Of a stretch of 64,000 bases of DNA, positions 47,345 through 56,955 are shown piece after piece. The position numbers and the translations under genes are program-made. Source of the DNA: Phytopseudomonas flavescens (GTDB lineage Bacteria; Pseudomonadota; Gammaproteobacteria; Pseudomonadales; Pseudomonadaceae). Each line of letters starts with the position of its first letter. The stretch's first letter is position 1. Location: assembly GCF_900100535.1 (NCBI RefSeq), contig NZ_FNDG01000018.1, positions 1-64,000 on the forward strand. Reading direction: 5' to 3'. The notes under the pieces were generated by a model. It ran no database searches, was not told the DNA's origin, and worked only from the letters and a program-made list of their open reading frames with translations.

Positions 47345-48838
47345 CTACCGCTTGTCCCTCTCGAATGCCGCTTCCAGCGCATCGTTGAGGGTACGCAGCA
47401 CTTTTACCCTGGCGAACGGCTTGTCGTTGGCTTCTACCAGCGTCCAGGGCGCCAGGCGGGTACTGGTACGGTCGACCATATCGCCTACGGCTTCGCGGTA
47501 CTGCGGCCATTTCTCGCGGTTACGCCAGTCCTCTTCGGTGATCTTGAAGCGCTTGACGGGGTTCGCCTCGCGCTCGCGAAAACGCATCAACTGGGTGTTT
47601 TCGTCGATGGCCAGCCAGAACTTCACCAGCACCACCCCGGCGTTGCTGAGCTGCTCCTCGAAATCATTGATCTCACCGTAGGCGCGCAGCCAGTCCGCCG
47701 GTTCGCAGAAGCCTTCGACCCGCTCCACCAGTACCCGTCCATACCAGGAACGGTCGAACACGGTGAATTTGCCACGCGCCGGAACATGCCGCCAGAAACG
47801 CCACAGATAAGGCTGGGCGCGTTCCTCCTCGGTCGGCGCCGCCACTGGCACGATACGGTACTGGCGGGGATCCAGCGCGGCGGCGACCCGACGGATCGCC
47901 CCGCCCTTGCCAGCCGCGTCATTGCCTTCGAACACCGCCACCAGAGCATGACGCCGCATGCGCTTGTCGCGCATCAACTGCGCCAGGCGCGCCTGCTCAC
48001 GCGTCAGTTGCTCACGGTAGTCGACCTTGCTCAGGCGCACGCTCATGTCCAGGCTGTCGAGCAGGCTGCGCTGGTCGGTGCGGGTCATCAGCGGCGTGGC
48101 ATGGGGCAAGGGCGCGCGTTCGCCGGTACCACGCAGTGCTGCCTGCAAGCCGTCGAGAAGAATGCGCCCGACGGTCAGGCTACGGTAATTGGCATCCGCG
48201 CCTGCGACGATGTACCAGGGTGAATAGTCGCGACTGGTGCGACGCAACACGTCCTCGCCAGCCCGCACGAACTTGTCGTAGGTCTTCGACTGCTGCCAGT
48301 CCAGTGGGCTCAGGCGCCAGCTGTGCAGCGGGTCATCGCGCAGCGTCTTCAGGCGCACCAGCATCTGTTTCTTGGACAGGTGGAACCAGAACTTGAAGAT
48401 CAGCGTGCCTTCGTTGCACAGCATCTGCTCCAGGCCCAGTGCGCCGTCGACGGCAGCGTTGAGGTCGTCCTTCTTCAGGTCTCCGTGCACGCGGCCCTGC
48501 AGCATCTGGCTGTACCAGTTGCCGAAGAAGATGCCGATCCGCCCCTTGGCCGGCAATTGCCGCCAATAGCGCCAGGCGGCCGGCCGCGCCAGTTCTTCGT
48601 CGGTCTGCTGATCGAAGGTACTGACCTGAATCAGCCGCGGATCCATCCATTCACTGAGCAGCTTGACCGTCTCGCCCTTGCCTGCCCCTTCGATACCGTT
48701 GATCAGAATGATCACCGCCAGGCGCCCCTGCTCGCGCAAGGCGTATTGCGTTTCGAGCAGAGCCTCGCGCAGCACCTGCTCTTCGGCCTCGAAGGTGGCC
48801 TTGTCGATGACGTGGTCGATCTCGGCAGATTCGAACAT
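47345..48838 (-). CDS. pap: Polyphosphate:AMP phosphotransferase (two-domain PPK2)
   Basis: A 497-residue fusion of two PPK2 domains, the class II arrangement, which phosphorylates AMP to ADP with polyphosphate. Each half has its own P-loop: VIILINGIEGAGKGETVKLL (about 43-62) and VAVFEGNDAAGKGGAIRRVA near 305. Walker-B-like FFGNWYS and FDRSWYGRVLVERVEGF follow in each half. The closest relative I recall is P. aeruginosa PAP (496 residues), also next to mnmC. The start MFESAEID has GAGG 6 bases upstream. Confidence 0.92.
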   Translation of the reverse strand: MFESAEIDHVIDKATFEAEEQVLREALLETQYALREQGRLAVIILINGIEGAGKGETVKLLSEWMDPRLIQVSTFDQQTDEELARPAAWRYWRQLPAKGRIGIFFGNWYSQMLQGRVHGDLKKDDLNAAVDGALGLEQMLCNEGTLIFKFWFHLSKKQMLVRLKTLRDDPLHSWRLSPLDWQQSKTYDKFVRAGEDVLRRTSRDYSPWYIVAGADANYRSLTVGRILLDGLQAALRGTGERAPLPHATPLMTRTDQRSLLDSLDMSVRLSKVDYREQLTREQARLAQLMRDKRMRRHALVAVFEGNDAAGKGGAIRRVAAALDPRQYRIVPVAAPTEEERAQPYLWRFWRHVPARGKFTVFDRSWYGRVLVERVEGFCEPADWLRAYGEINDFEEQLSNAGVVLVKFWLAIDENTQLMRFREREANPVKRFKITEEDWRNREKWPQYREAVGDMVDRTSTRLAPWTLVEANDKPFARVKVLRTLNDALEAAFERDKR

Positions 48839-49023
48839 AAGCACCTCTTCCTGACATGTACGCCCAGCCTAGGTGGCGTTGATGTTCCAGTGCAAGCAGC
48901 GTCGTCGAGACGCTCTCGGGCATCGCTCCGCTCGAAGCGGGCCGCGCAATGCTGCGCGCCTGGCGCCACAACACCATCACCCGCCTGTTAGAATCGCCGC
49001 CCTGTCCGCTCCGGAGTCCTGCC

Positions 49024-50982
49024 ATGGCCGATCAATACGCACAACTCGACTGGGACGAGCAGGGCCAGCCCACTTCGCGCCAATACGCCGATGTGTATTT
49101 TTCCCGGGACAATGGCCTGGAAGAAACCCGCTACGTGTTCCTGGCCAACAATGATCTGCCGCAGCGCTTCGCCGCGCTGCAACCTGGCGAGCAGTTGGTG
49201 ATCGGCGAAACGGGGTTCGGCACCGGCCTGAATTTCCTCTGCGCCTGGGAGCTGTTCGAACGGCAGGCGCCAGCCGGGGCACGCTTGCATTTCGTCAGCG
49301 TTGAAAAACATCTCCTCAGCCAGGCCGATCTGCAGCGTGCACTCGCCCTGTGGCCATCGCTGCAGCGCTACAGCGAGCCGCTGCTCGCAGGCTATGTGGG
49401 GCTCAACCCGGGCTTCCAGCGCCTGGTATTCGACGCCGGCCGCGTGGTGCTGACGCTGCTGATCGGTGACGCCACAGCCATGCTGCCGCAGCTCGATGCG
49501 CGTATCGACGCCTGGTTCCTCGATGGTTTCGCGCCGTCGAAGAACCCCGAGATGTGGACGCCCGAGCTGTTCGCCGAACTGGCCCGGCTGAGTACGTCGC
49601 ACACCACCCTCGGCACCTTCACGGCCACCGGCTACGTTCGCCGTGCGCTCAGCGCGGCAGGCTTCCAGATGAAACGCGTGCCCGGCCTCGGCAAGAAATG
49701 GGAGGTCATGCGCGGCACCTTCGACGCGGCGGCGAGCCCCTCGGGCAAGCCCTGGTTCGCCCGCCCCGGGTATCGCCCCAGCGAGCGCCGAGCCCTGGTG
49801 ATCGGCGCCGGGCTGGCCGGCTGCGCCACCGCTGCCAGCCTTGCCGCCCGCGGCTGGCAGGTGGATTTACTCGAGCGGCACGCGGCCATCGCCGAGGAAG
49901 CCTCGGGCAATCCGCAGGGCGTGCTCTACCTCAAGCTGTCCGCCCATGGCACCACGCTGTCGCGGCTGATCGTCGATGGTTTCGGTTACACCCGCCGGCT
50001 GCTCGAGCGCCTGCAGAAAGGCCGGGACTGGGACAACTGCGGCGTGCTGCAGTTGGCTTTCGATGAGCGCGAGACGCAGCGCCAGAGCAAACTCGCCGGC
50101 GCCTTTGCCGAGACGCTGCTGACCCAGCTGGATCGCGAACAGGCCGAGCGCCGCGCCGGTATCGAACTGGCCAGCGGCGGGCTGTTCTATCCCGACGCAG
50201 GCTGGGTGCACCCGCCTGCGCTCTGCCAGCATCTGATAAGCCATCCCAATGTGCATCTGCAGGGCTGTCGGCACGCCTTGCAGCTCAAACGCACAGACGG
50301 TGAATGGCAGGCCTGGGGCGGCGAGCAACTGATTGCCAGGGCTGCGGTGGTGGTGCTCTGCGGGGCGGCGGATATCACCCGTTTCGAACAGAGCGCGCAG
50401 CTGCCACTCAAACGCATTCGCGGGCAGATCACTCGGCTGCCGGCGTCCCCTGAAAGCGCAACGTTGCGTACGGTGGTGTGCGCGGAAGGTTATGTGGCAC
50501 CGCCGCGCAACGGCGAACATACCCTGGGGGCCAGCTTCAACTTCGCCAGCGACGACCTGGCGCCGAGTGCTGCCGAACACGCCAGCAATCTGGAGCTGCT
50601 CAGAGAAATCTCCGCCGATCTGGCCAAACGCCTGCAGGTCGACAGGCTCGAGCCCGATACGCTGCAGGGTCGTGCGGCCTTTCGCTGCACCAGCCCGGAT
50701 TACCTGCCGATCGTCGGACCACTGGCAGAGCCTGGTGCCTTTGCCGAAGCCTACGCGGTGCTGGCGCGCGACGCCCGCCAGGTGCCGCAGGCCCCCTGCC
50801 CCTGGCAGGAGGGTCTGTATATCAACAGCGGTCACGGCTCCCGTGGACTGATCACCGCACCGCTGTCCGGCGAACTGATCGCCGCCTGGCTGAACGACGA
50901 ACCGCTTCCGGTCGCGCTGGACGTCGCCGAGGCCTGCCATCCCAATCGTTTCATGCTTCGGCAACTGATCCGCCAGGGCTGA
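49024..50982 (+). CDS. mnmC: Bifunctional tRNA mnm5s2U biosynthesis protein MnmC
   Basis: A 652-residue fusion. The N-terminal half (1-240) is the SAM methyltransferase (MnmC2) with IGETGFGTGLNFLCAW and DAWFLDGFAPSKNPEMW. The C-terminal half (265-650) is the FAD oxidase (MnmC1) that removes the carboxymethyl group, with the dinucleotide fold ALVIGAGLAGCATAASLA and a C-terminal YINSGHGSRGLITAPLSGEL. Together they make mnm5(s2)U34 in tRNA. The start MADQYAQLDW has CGGAG 8 bases upstream; earlier frame codons lack this. Confidence 0.95.
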   Translation: MADQYAQLDWDEQGQPTSRQYADVYFSRDNGLEETRYVFLANNDLPQRFAALQPGEQLVIGETGFGTGLNFLCAWELFERQAPAGARLHFVSVEKHLLSQADLQRALALWPSLQRYSEPLLAGYVGLNPGFQRLVFDAGRVVLTLLIGDATAMLPQLDARIDAWFLDGFAPSKNPEMWTPELFAELARLSTSHTTLGTFTATGYVRRALSAAGFQMKRVPGLGKKWEVMRGTFDAAASPSGKPWFARPGYRPSERRALVIGAGLAGCATAASLAARGWQVDLLERHAAIAEEASGNPQGVLYLKLSAHGTTLSRLIVDGFGYTRRLLERLQKGRDWDNCGVLQLAFDERETQRQSKLAGAFAETLLTQLDREQAERRAGIELASGGLFYPDAGWVHPPALCQHLISHPNVHLQGCRHALQLKRTDGEWQAWGGEQLIARAAVVVLCGAADITRFEQSAQLPLKRIRGQITRLPASPESATLRTVVCAEGYVAPPRNGEHTLGASFNFASDDLAPSAAEHASNLELLREISADLAKRLQVDRLEPDTLQGRAAFRCTSPDYLPIVGPLAEPGAFAEAYAVLARDARQVPQAPCPWQEGLYINSGHGSRGLITAPLSGELIAAWLNDEPLPVALDVAEACHPNRFMLRQLIRQG

Positions 50983-51341
50983 GCGCTGATCATGGGTGCG
51001 CGGCACCTGCAGGATCGCAGGCCGCATACCTGTACGAGCGCCCCCCCCCCGCCACGAAGGGTAGTGGCCATACCGCGACTTCGGCGCTGTCAACGCATTC
51101 CACTCCTTCGCCCCCTGCTCCGTATGCCAATAGCCGTTCATTTAATTGAACATTCCTGCGCCGAGGTGACTCGAAAAAAGCTCGGGACTGGCGTGCTGCC
51201 GCAGGCGTACATCGGTCACACAGATGCGCGATCATCTCCGGTACGCCATGGGGCGTGCTGGAACTCAGAACCGGTACACAACTGGTACGGACTGCAGTTA
51301 AGGAGGAACAGAGCCCGGGAAACACGAGGGCTTTATAGACT
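50983..51341. other. Intergenic region upstream of asnO
   Basis: 359 bases, no supported ORF. It contains a run of ten C (51041-51050) flanked by CGCC, and an isolated AAGGAGGA near 51300-51307 which is too far (about 35 bases) from the asnO start and has no start codon at the right distance. Osmotic control of asnO-ngg would act here, but no clear operator is seen. Confidence 0.45.
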
Positions 51342-53111
51342 ATGTGCGGAATAGCAGGCGAACTACGCTTCGATAACCGACCGGCCGACCTGGCTGCTGT
51401 CGAACGAATCACTCACCACCTCGCCCCGCGTGGCCCCGACGCCCATGGCTTCCACAGCCGCGGCCCCGTCGCCTTCGGCCACCGTCGGTTGAAGATCATG
51501 GATCTCGCCGAAGCCTCGGGCCAGCCGATGATCGATAACGACCTCGGCCTGTCGATGGTCTTCAACGGCGCCATCTACAACTATCCGGAACTGCGTGGCG
51601 AGCTGGAACAGCTCGGCTACCGCTTCTTCTCCGGCGGCGATACCGAGGTGCTGCTCAAGGGCTATCACGCCTGGGGCGCCGACCTGCTGCCCAAGCTCAA
51701 CGGCATGTTCGCCTTCGCCATCTGGGAGCGCGACAGCCAGCAGCTGTTCGTCGCCCGCGATCGCCTGGGGGTGAAACCGCTCTATCTCTCCAAGACCAAG
51801 GAGCGCCTGCGCTTCGCCTCCAGCCTGCCGGCCCTGCTGAAGGGTGGCGACATCGGCAAGACCCTCGACCCCATCGCCCTCAACCACTACCTCAACTTCC
51901 ACGCCGTGGTACCGGCGCCCCGGACCATTCTTGCCGGTGTCGAGAAGCTGCCGCCTGCCACCTGGATGCGCATTGACGTCAATGGCAAGGTCGAGCAGAA
52001 GGTCTGGTGGACGCTGAACTACGGCCCGAGCGCCGACGAAGCCAATTACGGTTTCGACGAGTGGCGCGATGCGGTACTCGACGGCATGCGCGAGGCGGTC
52101 TCGATCCGTCAGCGTGCAGCGGTCGATGTCGGCGTACTGCTTTCCGGCGGTGTCGACTCGAGCATGCTGGTCGGCCTGCTGCGCGAGGCGGGCGTCGAGA
52201 ACCTGCTGACCTTCTCCATCGGTTTCCAGGATGCCGGTGGCGAGCGTGGCGACGAGTTTCAGTACTCGGACCTGATCGCCAAACGTTTCGAAACCCAGCA
52301 TCACCAGCTACGCATCGGCGAGAACGAGATTCTCGATCAGTTGCCAGCGGCCTTCCGCGCCATGAGCGAGCCGATGGTCAGCCACGACTGCATCGCCTTT
52401 TACCTGCTCTCCCGGGAAGTGGCCAAGCACTGCAAGGTGGTGCAAAGCGGCCAAGGCGCCGACGAGCTGTTCGCCGGCTACCACTGGTATCCGCTGGTCG
52501 ATGGTGCCGAAGACGCCTTCAGCGCCTATCGCAAAGCCTTCTTCGACCGCGAGCACGACGAATACGCAGCTTGCGTGCAACCCGCCTGGCTGACCGATGA
52601 CGTGGCCGGCGAATTCGTCCGCCAGCACTTCGCCCAGCCGGGCGCCGATGCGGCCGTGGACAAGGCGCTGCGTCTGGACAGCACGGTGATGCTGGTCGAC
52701 GACCCGGTCAAGCGCGTCGACAACATGACCATGGCCTGGGGCCTCGAGGCCCGCACGCCATTCCTGGACTACCGCCTGGCCGAATTGTCCGCGCGCATCC
52801 CGGGCCAGTACAAACTGCCTGAAGGCGGCAAGTACGTGCTCAAGGAAGCCGCGCGCAAGGTCATCCCTTCCGAGGTCATCGACCGCAAGAAGGGCTACTT
52901 CCCGGTGCCGGGTCTCAAGCACCTGGAGGGCGCGACGCTCGGTTGGGTTCGCGACCTGCTGGTGGACCCGGCCCATGACCGCGGCATCTTCAACCCGCAG
53001 ATGCTCGACCGCCTGCTGACCGACCCGCAAGGCCAGCTGACCCCGCTGCGCGGTTCGAAGCTGTGGCAGATGGCAGCACTCAACCTGTGGCTGAGCGAAC
53101 AGGGGCTGTAA
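51342..53111 (+). CDS. asnO: N-acetylglutaminylglutamine amidotransferase (AsnO)
   Basis: A 589-residue asparagine-synthetase-like protein. The Ntn nucleophile Cys2 follows the start Met (MCGIAGELRF), and FNGAIYNYPELR plus GGDTEVLLKGY complete the glutaminase. The synthetase half has VGVLLSGGVDSSMLVGLL (PP-loop), LTFSIGFQDAGGERGDEFQY and QSGQGADELFAGYHWYP. Position directly before ngg and the M42-type peptidase defines the NAGGN (N-acetylglutaminylglutamine amide) osmoprotectant pathway; AsnO is the step forming the terminal amide. The GATase Cys requires this start even though the ribosome binding site (GAGGG) is distant. Confidence 0.93.
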   Translation: MCGIAGELRFDNRPADLAAVERITHHLAPRGPDAHGFHSRGPVAFGHRRLKIMDLAEASGQPMIDNDLGLSMVFNGAIYNYPELRGELEQLGYRFFSGGDTEVLLKGYHAWGADLLPKLNGMFAFAIWERDSQQLFVARDRLGVKPLYLSKTKERLRFASSLPALLKGGDIGKTLDPIALNHYLNFHAVVPAPRTILAGVEKLPPATWMRIDVNGKVEQKVWWTLNYGPSADEANYGFDEWRDAVLDGMREAVSIRQRAAVDVGVLLSGGVDSSMLVGLLREAGVENLLTFSIGFQDAGGERGDEFQYSDLIAKRFETQHHQLRIGENEILDQLPAAFRAMSEPMVSHDCIAFYLLSREVAKHCKVVQSGQGADELFAGYHWYPLVDGAEDAFSAYRKAFFDREHDEYAACVQPAWLTDDVAGEFVRQHFAQPGADAAVDKALRLDSTVMLVDDPVKRVDNMTMAWGLEARTPFLDYRLAELSARIPGQYKLPEGGKYVLKEAARKVIPSEVIDRKKGYFPVPGLKHLEGATLGWVRDLLVDPAHDRGIFNPQMLDRLLTDPQGQLTPLRGSKLWQMAALNLWLSEQGL

Positions 53112-53244
53112 GCGAGGACGGGGGAGCCAGTGGCTCCCCCGCAACCCAACAGGAATGGCCGAATCCGCCTCGATACGGATCAGCAGACAGGTCAACCGAT
53201 CGCCGGCACATGCCGGACATGCGAAAGCAAAGGAACATTCTCCA

Positions 53245-54987
53245 ATGCGAGCCACTGCCCACAATCAACGCCTCCTGCGAGGCCAATCCCCCTCCTACGA
53301 GCGCCTGCAGGCCCGCTTCGCCGAAGAACACGGCGATGGCATCAGCCAGCCGCAGATCGTGCATTGCGGATGGGGTCGACTGCTGATCGGGCATACCTTC
53401 CCCGATGCTTCGGTGCTGGCCGAAGAGCTGCTCAGCGAGCAGCCCGGCGAACGCGACATCGCTCTTTACGTGGCTGCACCGCAGCAGGTGCTGGCCCAGG
53501 CGCCGCAACAACTGTTTCTCGATCCGTCGGACACCCTGCGCCTGTGGTTCAGCGATTATCGTCAGGCCCGTCGTGGCTTTCGCGGCTTCCGCGTGCGCCG
53601 CGCGCAGACGCCAGCGGACTGGCAGGCGATCAACTGCCTGTACCAGACCCGCGGCATGCTGCCCATCGACACCGAGAAGCTGACCCCACGGCATCAGGGC
53701 GGCCCGGTCTACTGGCTCGCCGAAGATGAAGACAGCGGCGCCGTGATCGGCAGCGTGATGGGCCTAAATCATCAGAAGGCCTACCACGACCCGGAACTCG
53801 GCAGCAGCCTGTGGTGCCTCGCGGTCGATCCAACCTGCAGCCGCCCCGGCGTCGGCGAAGTCCTGGTGCGTCACCTGGTCGAGCACTTCATGAGCCGAGG
53901 CCTCAGCCACCTCGACCTGTCTGTACTGCATGACAACGGCCAGGCCAAGAAGCTGTATGCCAAGCTGGGCTTCCGCGAGCTGCAGACCTTCAGCATCAAG
54001 CGCAAGAACGGCATCAACCAGACACTGTTCCTCGGCCCCGGCCCGGACGACAACCTCAACCCTTACGCGCGCATCATCGTCGACGAAGCACGGCGCCGCG
54101 GCATCGATGCCCATATCGATGATGCCGAAGCCGGCCTCTTCACCCTCAGCCAGGGTGGTCGTCGCATCCGCTGCCGCGAGTCGCTGACCGACCTGACCAG
54201 CGCCGTGACCATGACCCTGTGCCAGGACAAGCGCCTGACCCATCGCACCCTCAGCCGCGCCGGCCTGAGCCTGCCGGCCCAGTGCCTGGCCGGCAGTGCC
54301 GAAGATAATGCAGCGTTTCTCGCCGAGCACGGCAGTCTGGTGGTCAAGCCGGTAGACGGCGAACAGGGCCAGGGCGTGGCGGTCGACCTGCGCACGCCGG
54401 CCGATGTGCAGGCAGCCATCGAACGCGCCCGTCCCTTCGACGAGCGTGTGCTGCTGGAGAGTTATCACGAAGGTTTCGACCTGCGCATCGTGGTGATCGG
54501 CTTCGAGGTGGTGGCCGCCGCCATTCGTCGCCCCGCGGAAGTGCTTGGTGACGGCCGCCACACCATCGGCGACCTGATCGACGCGCAAAGTCGTCGACGC
54601 CAGGCGGCTACCGGTGGTGAAAGCCGCATCCCCAAGGATGCCGAGACCCTGCGCACCCTGCATGCCGCCGGGTTCGACTACGACAGCGTACTGCCCCAGG
54701 GCAAGCGCATGGCCGTGCGCAAGACCGCCAACCTGCACACCGGCGGCATCCTCGAGGATGTCACCGGCATTCTTCATCCGACGCTTGCCGAAGCAGCGGT
54801 CAAGGCCGCCCGTGCGCTGGACATCCCCGTGGTCGGCCTCGACCTGCTGGTGCCGGCTGCGGATCAGCCCGAGCACGTGTTCATCGAAGCCAACGAACGT
54901 GCCGGCCTCGCCAACCACGAACCACAGCCGACCGCTGAACGCTTCATCGATCTGCTGTTCCCCCTCAGCCATGGCGTAGGCGATTGA
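53245..54987 (+). CDS. ngg: N-acetylglutaminylglutamine synthetase (GNAT + ATP-grasp)
   Basis: A 580-residue bifunctional protein. The GNAT acetyltransferase part (about 90-260) shows GSSLWCLAVDPTCSRPGVGE and LVRHLVEHFMSRGLSHLDLS, followed by an ATP-grasp ligase (about 290-575) with LVVKPVDGEQGQGVAVDL, RVLLESYHEGFDLRIVVIG and FIEANERAGLANH. It acetylates and joins glutamine units to N-acetylglutaminylglutamine, which AsnO amidates. The start MRATAHNQ is chosen over a longer frame because of AAAGGA upstream and because the earlier part overlaps a low-quality leader. It follows asnO by 133 bases. Confidence 0.92.
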   Translation: MRATAHNQRLLRGQSPSYERLQARFAEEHGDGISQPQIVHCGWGRLLIGHTFPDASVLAEELLSEQPGERDIALYVAAPQQVLAQAPQQLFLDPSDTLRLWFSDYRQARRGFRGFRVRRAQTPADWQAINCLYQTRGMLPIDTEKLTPRHQGGPVYWLAEDEDSGAVIGSVMGLNHQKAYHDPELGSSLWCLAVDPTCSRPGVGEVLVRHLVEHFMSRGLSHLDLSVLHDNGQAKKLYAKLGFRELQTFSIKRKNGINQTLFLGPGPDDNLNPYARIIVDEARRRGIDAHIDDAEAGLFTLSQGGRRIRCRESLTDLTSAVTMTLCQDKRLTHRTLSRAGLSLPAQCLAGSAEDNAAFLAEHGSLVVKPVDGEQGQGVAVDLRTPADVQAAIERARPFDERVLLESYHEGFDLRIVVIGFEVVAAAIRRPAEVLGDGRHTIGDLIDAQSRRRQAATGGESRIPKDAETLRTLHAAGFDYDSVLPQGKRMAVRKTANLHTGGILEDVTGILHPTLAEAAVKAARALDIPVVGLDLLVPAADQPEHVFIEANERAGLANHEPQPTAERFIDLLFPLSHGVGD

Positions 54988-55333
54988 GCATGACGCGTGA
55001 TACCGGAGGTATCTGCCAGTTGGGAGGCATTCTGTAGGGGCGGCGCCCCAGGTGCGAATAATGATCGCGGCCTTACCGCAGTATCGGGGGTCGCCGACAT
55101 CACTCGTCGGAAGGTCGCGCCCCCTGAACACGGAGGCAACCCATGACGGGTAGCAACGTCGCCGTCGTGCGAACCGATGTTGCCGTACCTGCAAAGCATC
55201 GTTGAAACCCTCACCGCCATCGCAGGTCAGCATGTAACACAGGCCCGAATTTACCGTCCGTCGACCGGCGTCGAAGCATTCACCCAAGACTGACGCCACT
55301 CGGCGGCCCGTCCCCGTCACAGATGGAGATCCC
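54988..55333. other. Intergenic region between ngg and the M42-type peptidase
   Basis: 346 bases. A 20-codon ORF at 55143-55205 (MTGSNVAVVRTDVAVPAKHR) has a near-ideal GGAGG 7 bases upstream, but no family support, so I leave it as a low-confidence leader candidate. A GC-rich hairpin (GGGGCGGCGCCCC, 55037-55049) follows ngg. The gap is unusually long for an operon, so the peptidase gene may have its own promoter. Confidence 0.4.
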
Positions 55334-56524
55334 ATGTCGCAAATTCCCGAACCCGACCTCGAGTACATGCAGAAAGTACTGCTGGAAATGCTCGCCATTC
55401 CCAGCCCGACCGGTTTCACCGACACCATCGTGCGCTATGTCGCCGAGCGCCTAAGCGAAATCGGCATCCCCTTCGAAATGACCCGCCGCGGCACCATCCG
55501 CGGTACGCTCAAGGGCCGCCGCTACAGCCCGGATCGTGCGGTATCCGTGCACCTCGACACCATTGGCGCCATGGTTCGCGAAATCAAGGACAACGGTCGC
55601 CTGTGCCTGACGGCCATCGGCTGCTGGTCGAGCCGCTTCGCCGAAGGCAGCCGCGTCAGCGTGTTCAGCGACCATGGCGTGTTGCGCGGCAGCGTACTGC
55701 CACTGCTGGCCTCCGGGCACGCCTTCAACACCGAAGTGGACCAGATGCCGATCTCCTGGGATCACGTCGAACTGCGCCTGGACGCCCTGGTCGCCAGTCG
55801 CGCCGACTGCGAGAGCCTCGGCGTATCGGTCGGCGATTTCGTGGCCTTCGACCCATTGCCCGAATTCACCGAAAGCGGCCATATCAGCGCCCGCCACCTC
55901 GACGACAAGGCCGGCGTCGCTGCACTGCTCGCCGCGCTCAAGGCGGTCGTCGAAAGTGGCCAGGAACCCCCCATCGACTGCCATCCATTGTTCACCATCA
56001 CCGAGGAAGTCGGCTCCGGCGCCGCCGCCGCCCTGCCATGGGACGTCAGCGAGTTCGTCGGCATCGACATCGCCCCGGTAGCCGCCGGCCAACGCTCCAC
56101 CGAGCATACCGTCAGCGTGGCGATGCACGACTCCGGCGGCCCTTACGACTATCACCTGTCACGCCAACTGCTGCGCCTGGCAAGCGACAACGAGATCCCG
56201 GTACGCCGCGACCTGTTTCGCTACTACCACAGCGATGCCCAGTCCGCCGTTACCGCCGGCCACGATATCCGCACGGCGCTGATCGCCTTCGGCTGCGACG
56301 CCACCCACGGCTACGAGCGCACCCATATCGACAGCCTCGCCGCCCTCTCCCGCCTGCTCGGCGCCTACCTGCTCAGCCCACCGGTATTCGCCAGCGACGC
56401 ACAACCGGAAAACGGCTCCCTGGAGCGCTTCAGCCACCAGTTGGAACACGATGCGCAGATGGAAACGGACACCCGCGTGCCGACCGTCGATAGCTTGGTA
56501 GGCAATAGAGATAGAGAAAGCTAA
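55334..56524 (+). CDS. M42-type peptidase of the NAGGN osmoprotectant locus
   Basis: A 396-residue M42-like (FrvX/glutamyl aminopeptidase-related) metallopeptidase. Metal and catalytic residues appear as VHLDTIGAMV (His, Asp), ARHLDDKAGVAALLAAL (Asp), FTITEEVGSGAAAAL (Glu-Glu catalytic pair), VGIDIAP (Asp) and ATHGYERTH (His). This subfamily occurs with asnO-ngg and presumably breaks NAGGN down when osmolarity falls. GGAG 6 bases before the ATG. The C-terminal 40 residues are charged and variable. Confidence 0.9.
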   Translation: MSQIPEPDLEYMQKVLLEMLAIPSPTGFTDTIVRYVAERLSEIGIPFEMTRRGTIRGTLKGRRYSPDRAVSVHLDTIGAMVREIKDNGRLCLTAIGCWSSRFAEGSRVSVFSDHGVLRGSVLPLLASGHAFNTEVDQMPISWDHVELRLDALVASRADCESLGVSVGDFVAFDPLPEFTESGHISARHLDDKAGVAALLAALKAVVESGQEPPIDCHPLFTITEEVGSGAAAALPWDVSEFVGIDIAPVAAGQRSTEHTVSVAMHDSGGPYDYHLSRQLLRLASDNEIPVRRDLFRYYHSDAQSAVTAGHDIRTALIAFGCDATHGYERTHIDSLAALSRLLGAYLLSPPVFASDAQPENGSLERFSHQLEHDAQMETDTRVPTVDSLVGNRDRES

Positions 56525-56575
56525 GCCAGCGTAGGAGCCATGCCCTCGCGGCGAATCTCATCGGCAGCGCAGATT

Positions 56576-56834
56576 GCGCAACACACCCACCACCGCATCG
56601 CCGGCAAGCCGGCTCCTACGGATCGCGTTGATAATAGCTGAGCCCATGTAGGAGCTGGCTTGCCGGCGATTGTTGGCCACTCGCTATTCTTGCAGTCTGG
56701 CCCCCCTCGCGTCGGCGTCGGGTGGCGTAGCTGGCGCGAATGGCGCAATACACCCACCATCGCATCGCCGGCAAGCTGGCACCTACGCGATCGCGTTGAT
56801 AGCTGAGCCGATGTAGGAGCTGGCTTGCCAGCGA
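56576..56834. repeat. Two tandem BIME-like REP modules
   Basis: Four REP sequences of the GTAGGAGCTGGCTTGCCGGC type, as two inverted pairs: 56597-56619 (minus) with 56648-56670 (plus), and 56764-56786 (minus) with 56813-56834 (plus). Each pair sits in a repeated unit of 92-95 bases (56576-56670 and 56743-56834) that also share the inner GCGTTGATA.TAGCTGAGCC spacer (short form), so the module was duplicated. A half REP (GTAGGAGCCATGCC) lies at about 56531. REP pairs of this kind are typical of Pseudomonas and are mobilised by RAYT transposases. Confidence 0.9.
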
Positions 56835-56955
56835 TCCACGTTCAGCCGAGACGTCCTAACGGAGCGAGGTCAGCCTCTCCGAAACCACCACCCCTTACGC
56901 CAGCAGCCAAACGCGGTAACCTGCCCACCACGTTTCCAACGGCAAGGAGCTCACC

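Noticed and set aside
55143..55205. 20-codon ORF with ideal ribosome binding site between ngg and the peptidase
   Set aside because: Not listed as a gene: no conservation evidence and no recognisable leader-peptide feature such as a run of regulatory codons.
53764..55428. Minus-strand open frame of 554 codons opposite ngg
   Set aside because: Antisense shadow; the plus-strand GNAT/ATP-grasp protein is clear and explains the region.
56576..56834. Regular repeats that might suggest a CRISPR array
   Set aside because: The repeats are inverted pairs of the GTAGGAGCTGG REP type, only four copies, with no constant direct-repeat/spacer pattern and no cas genes.
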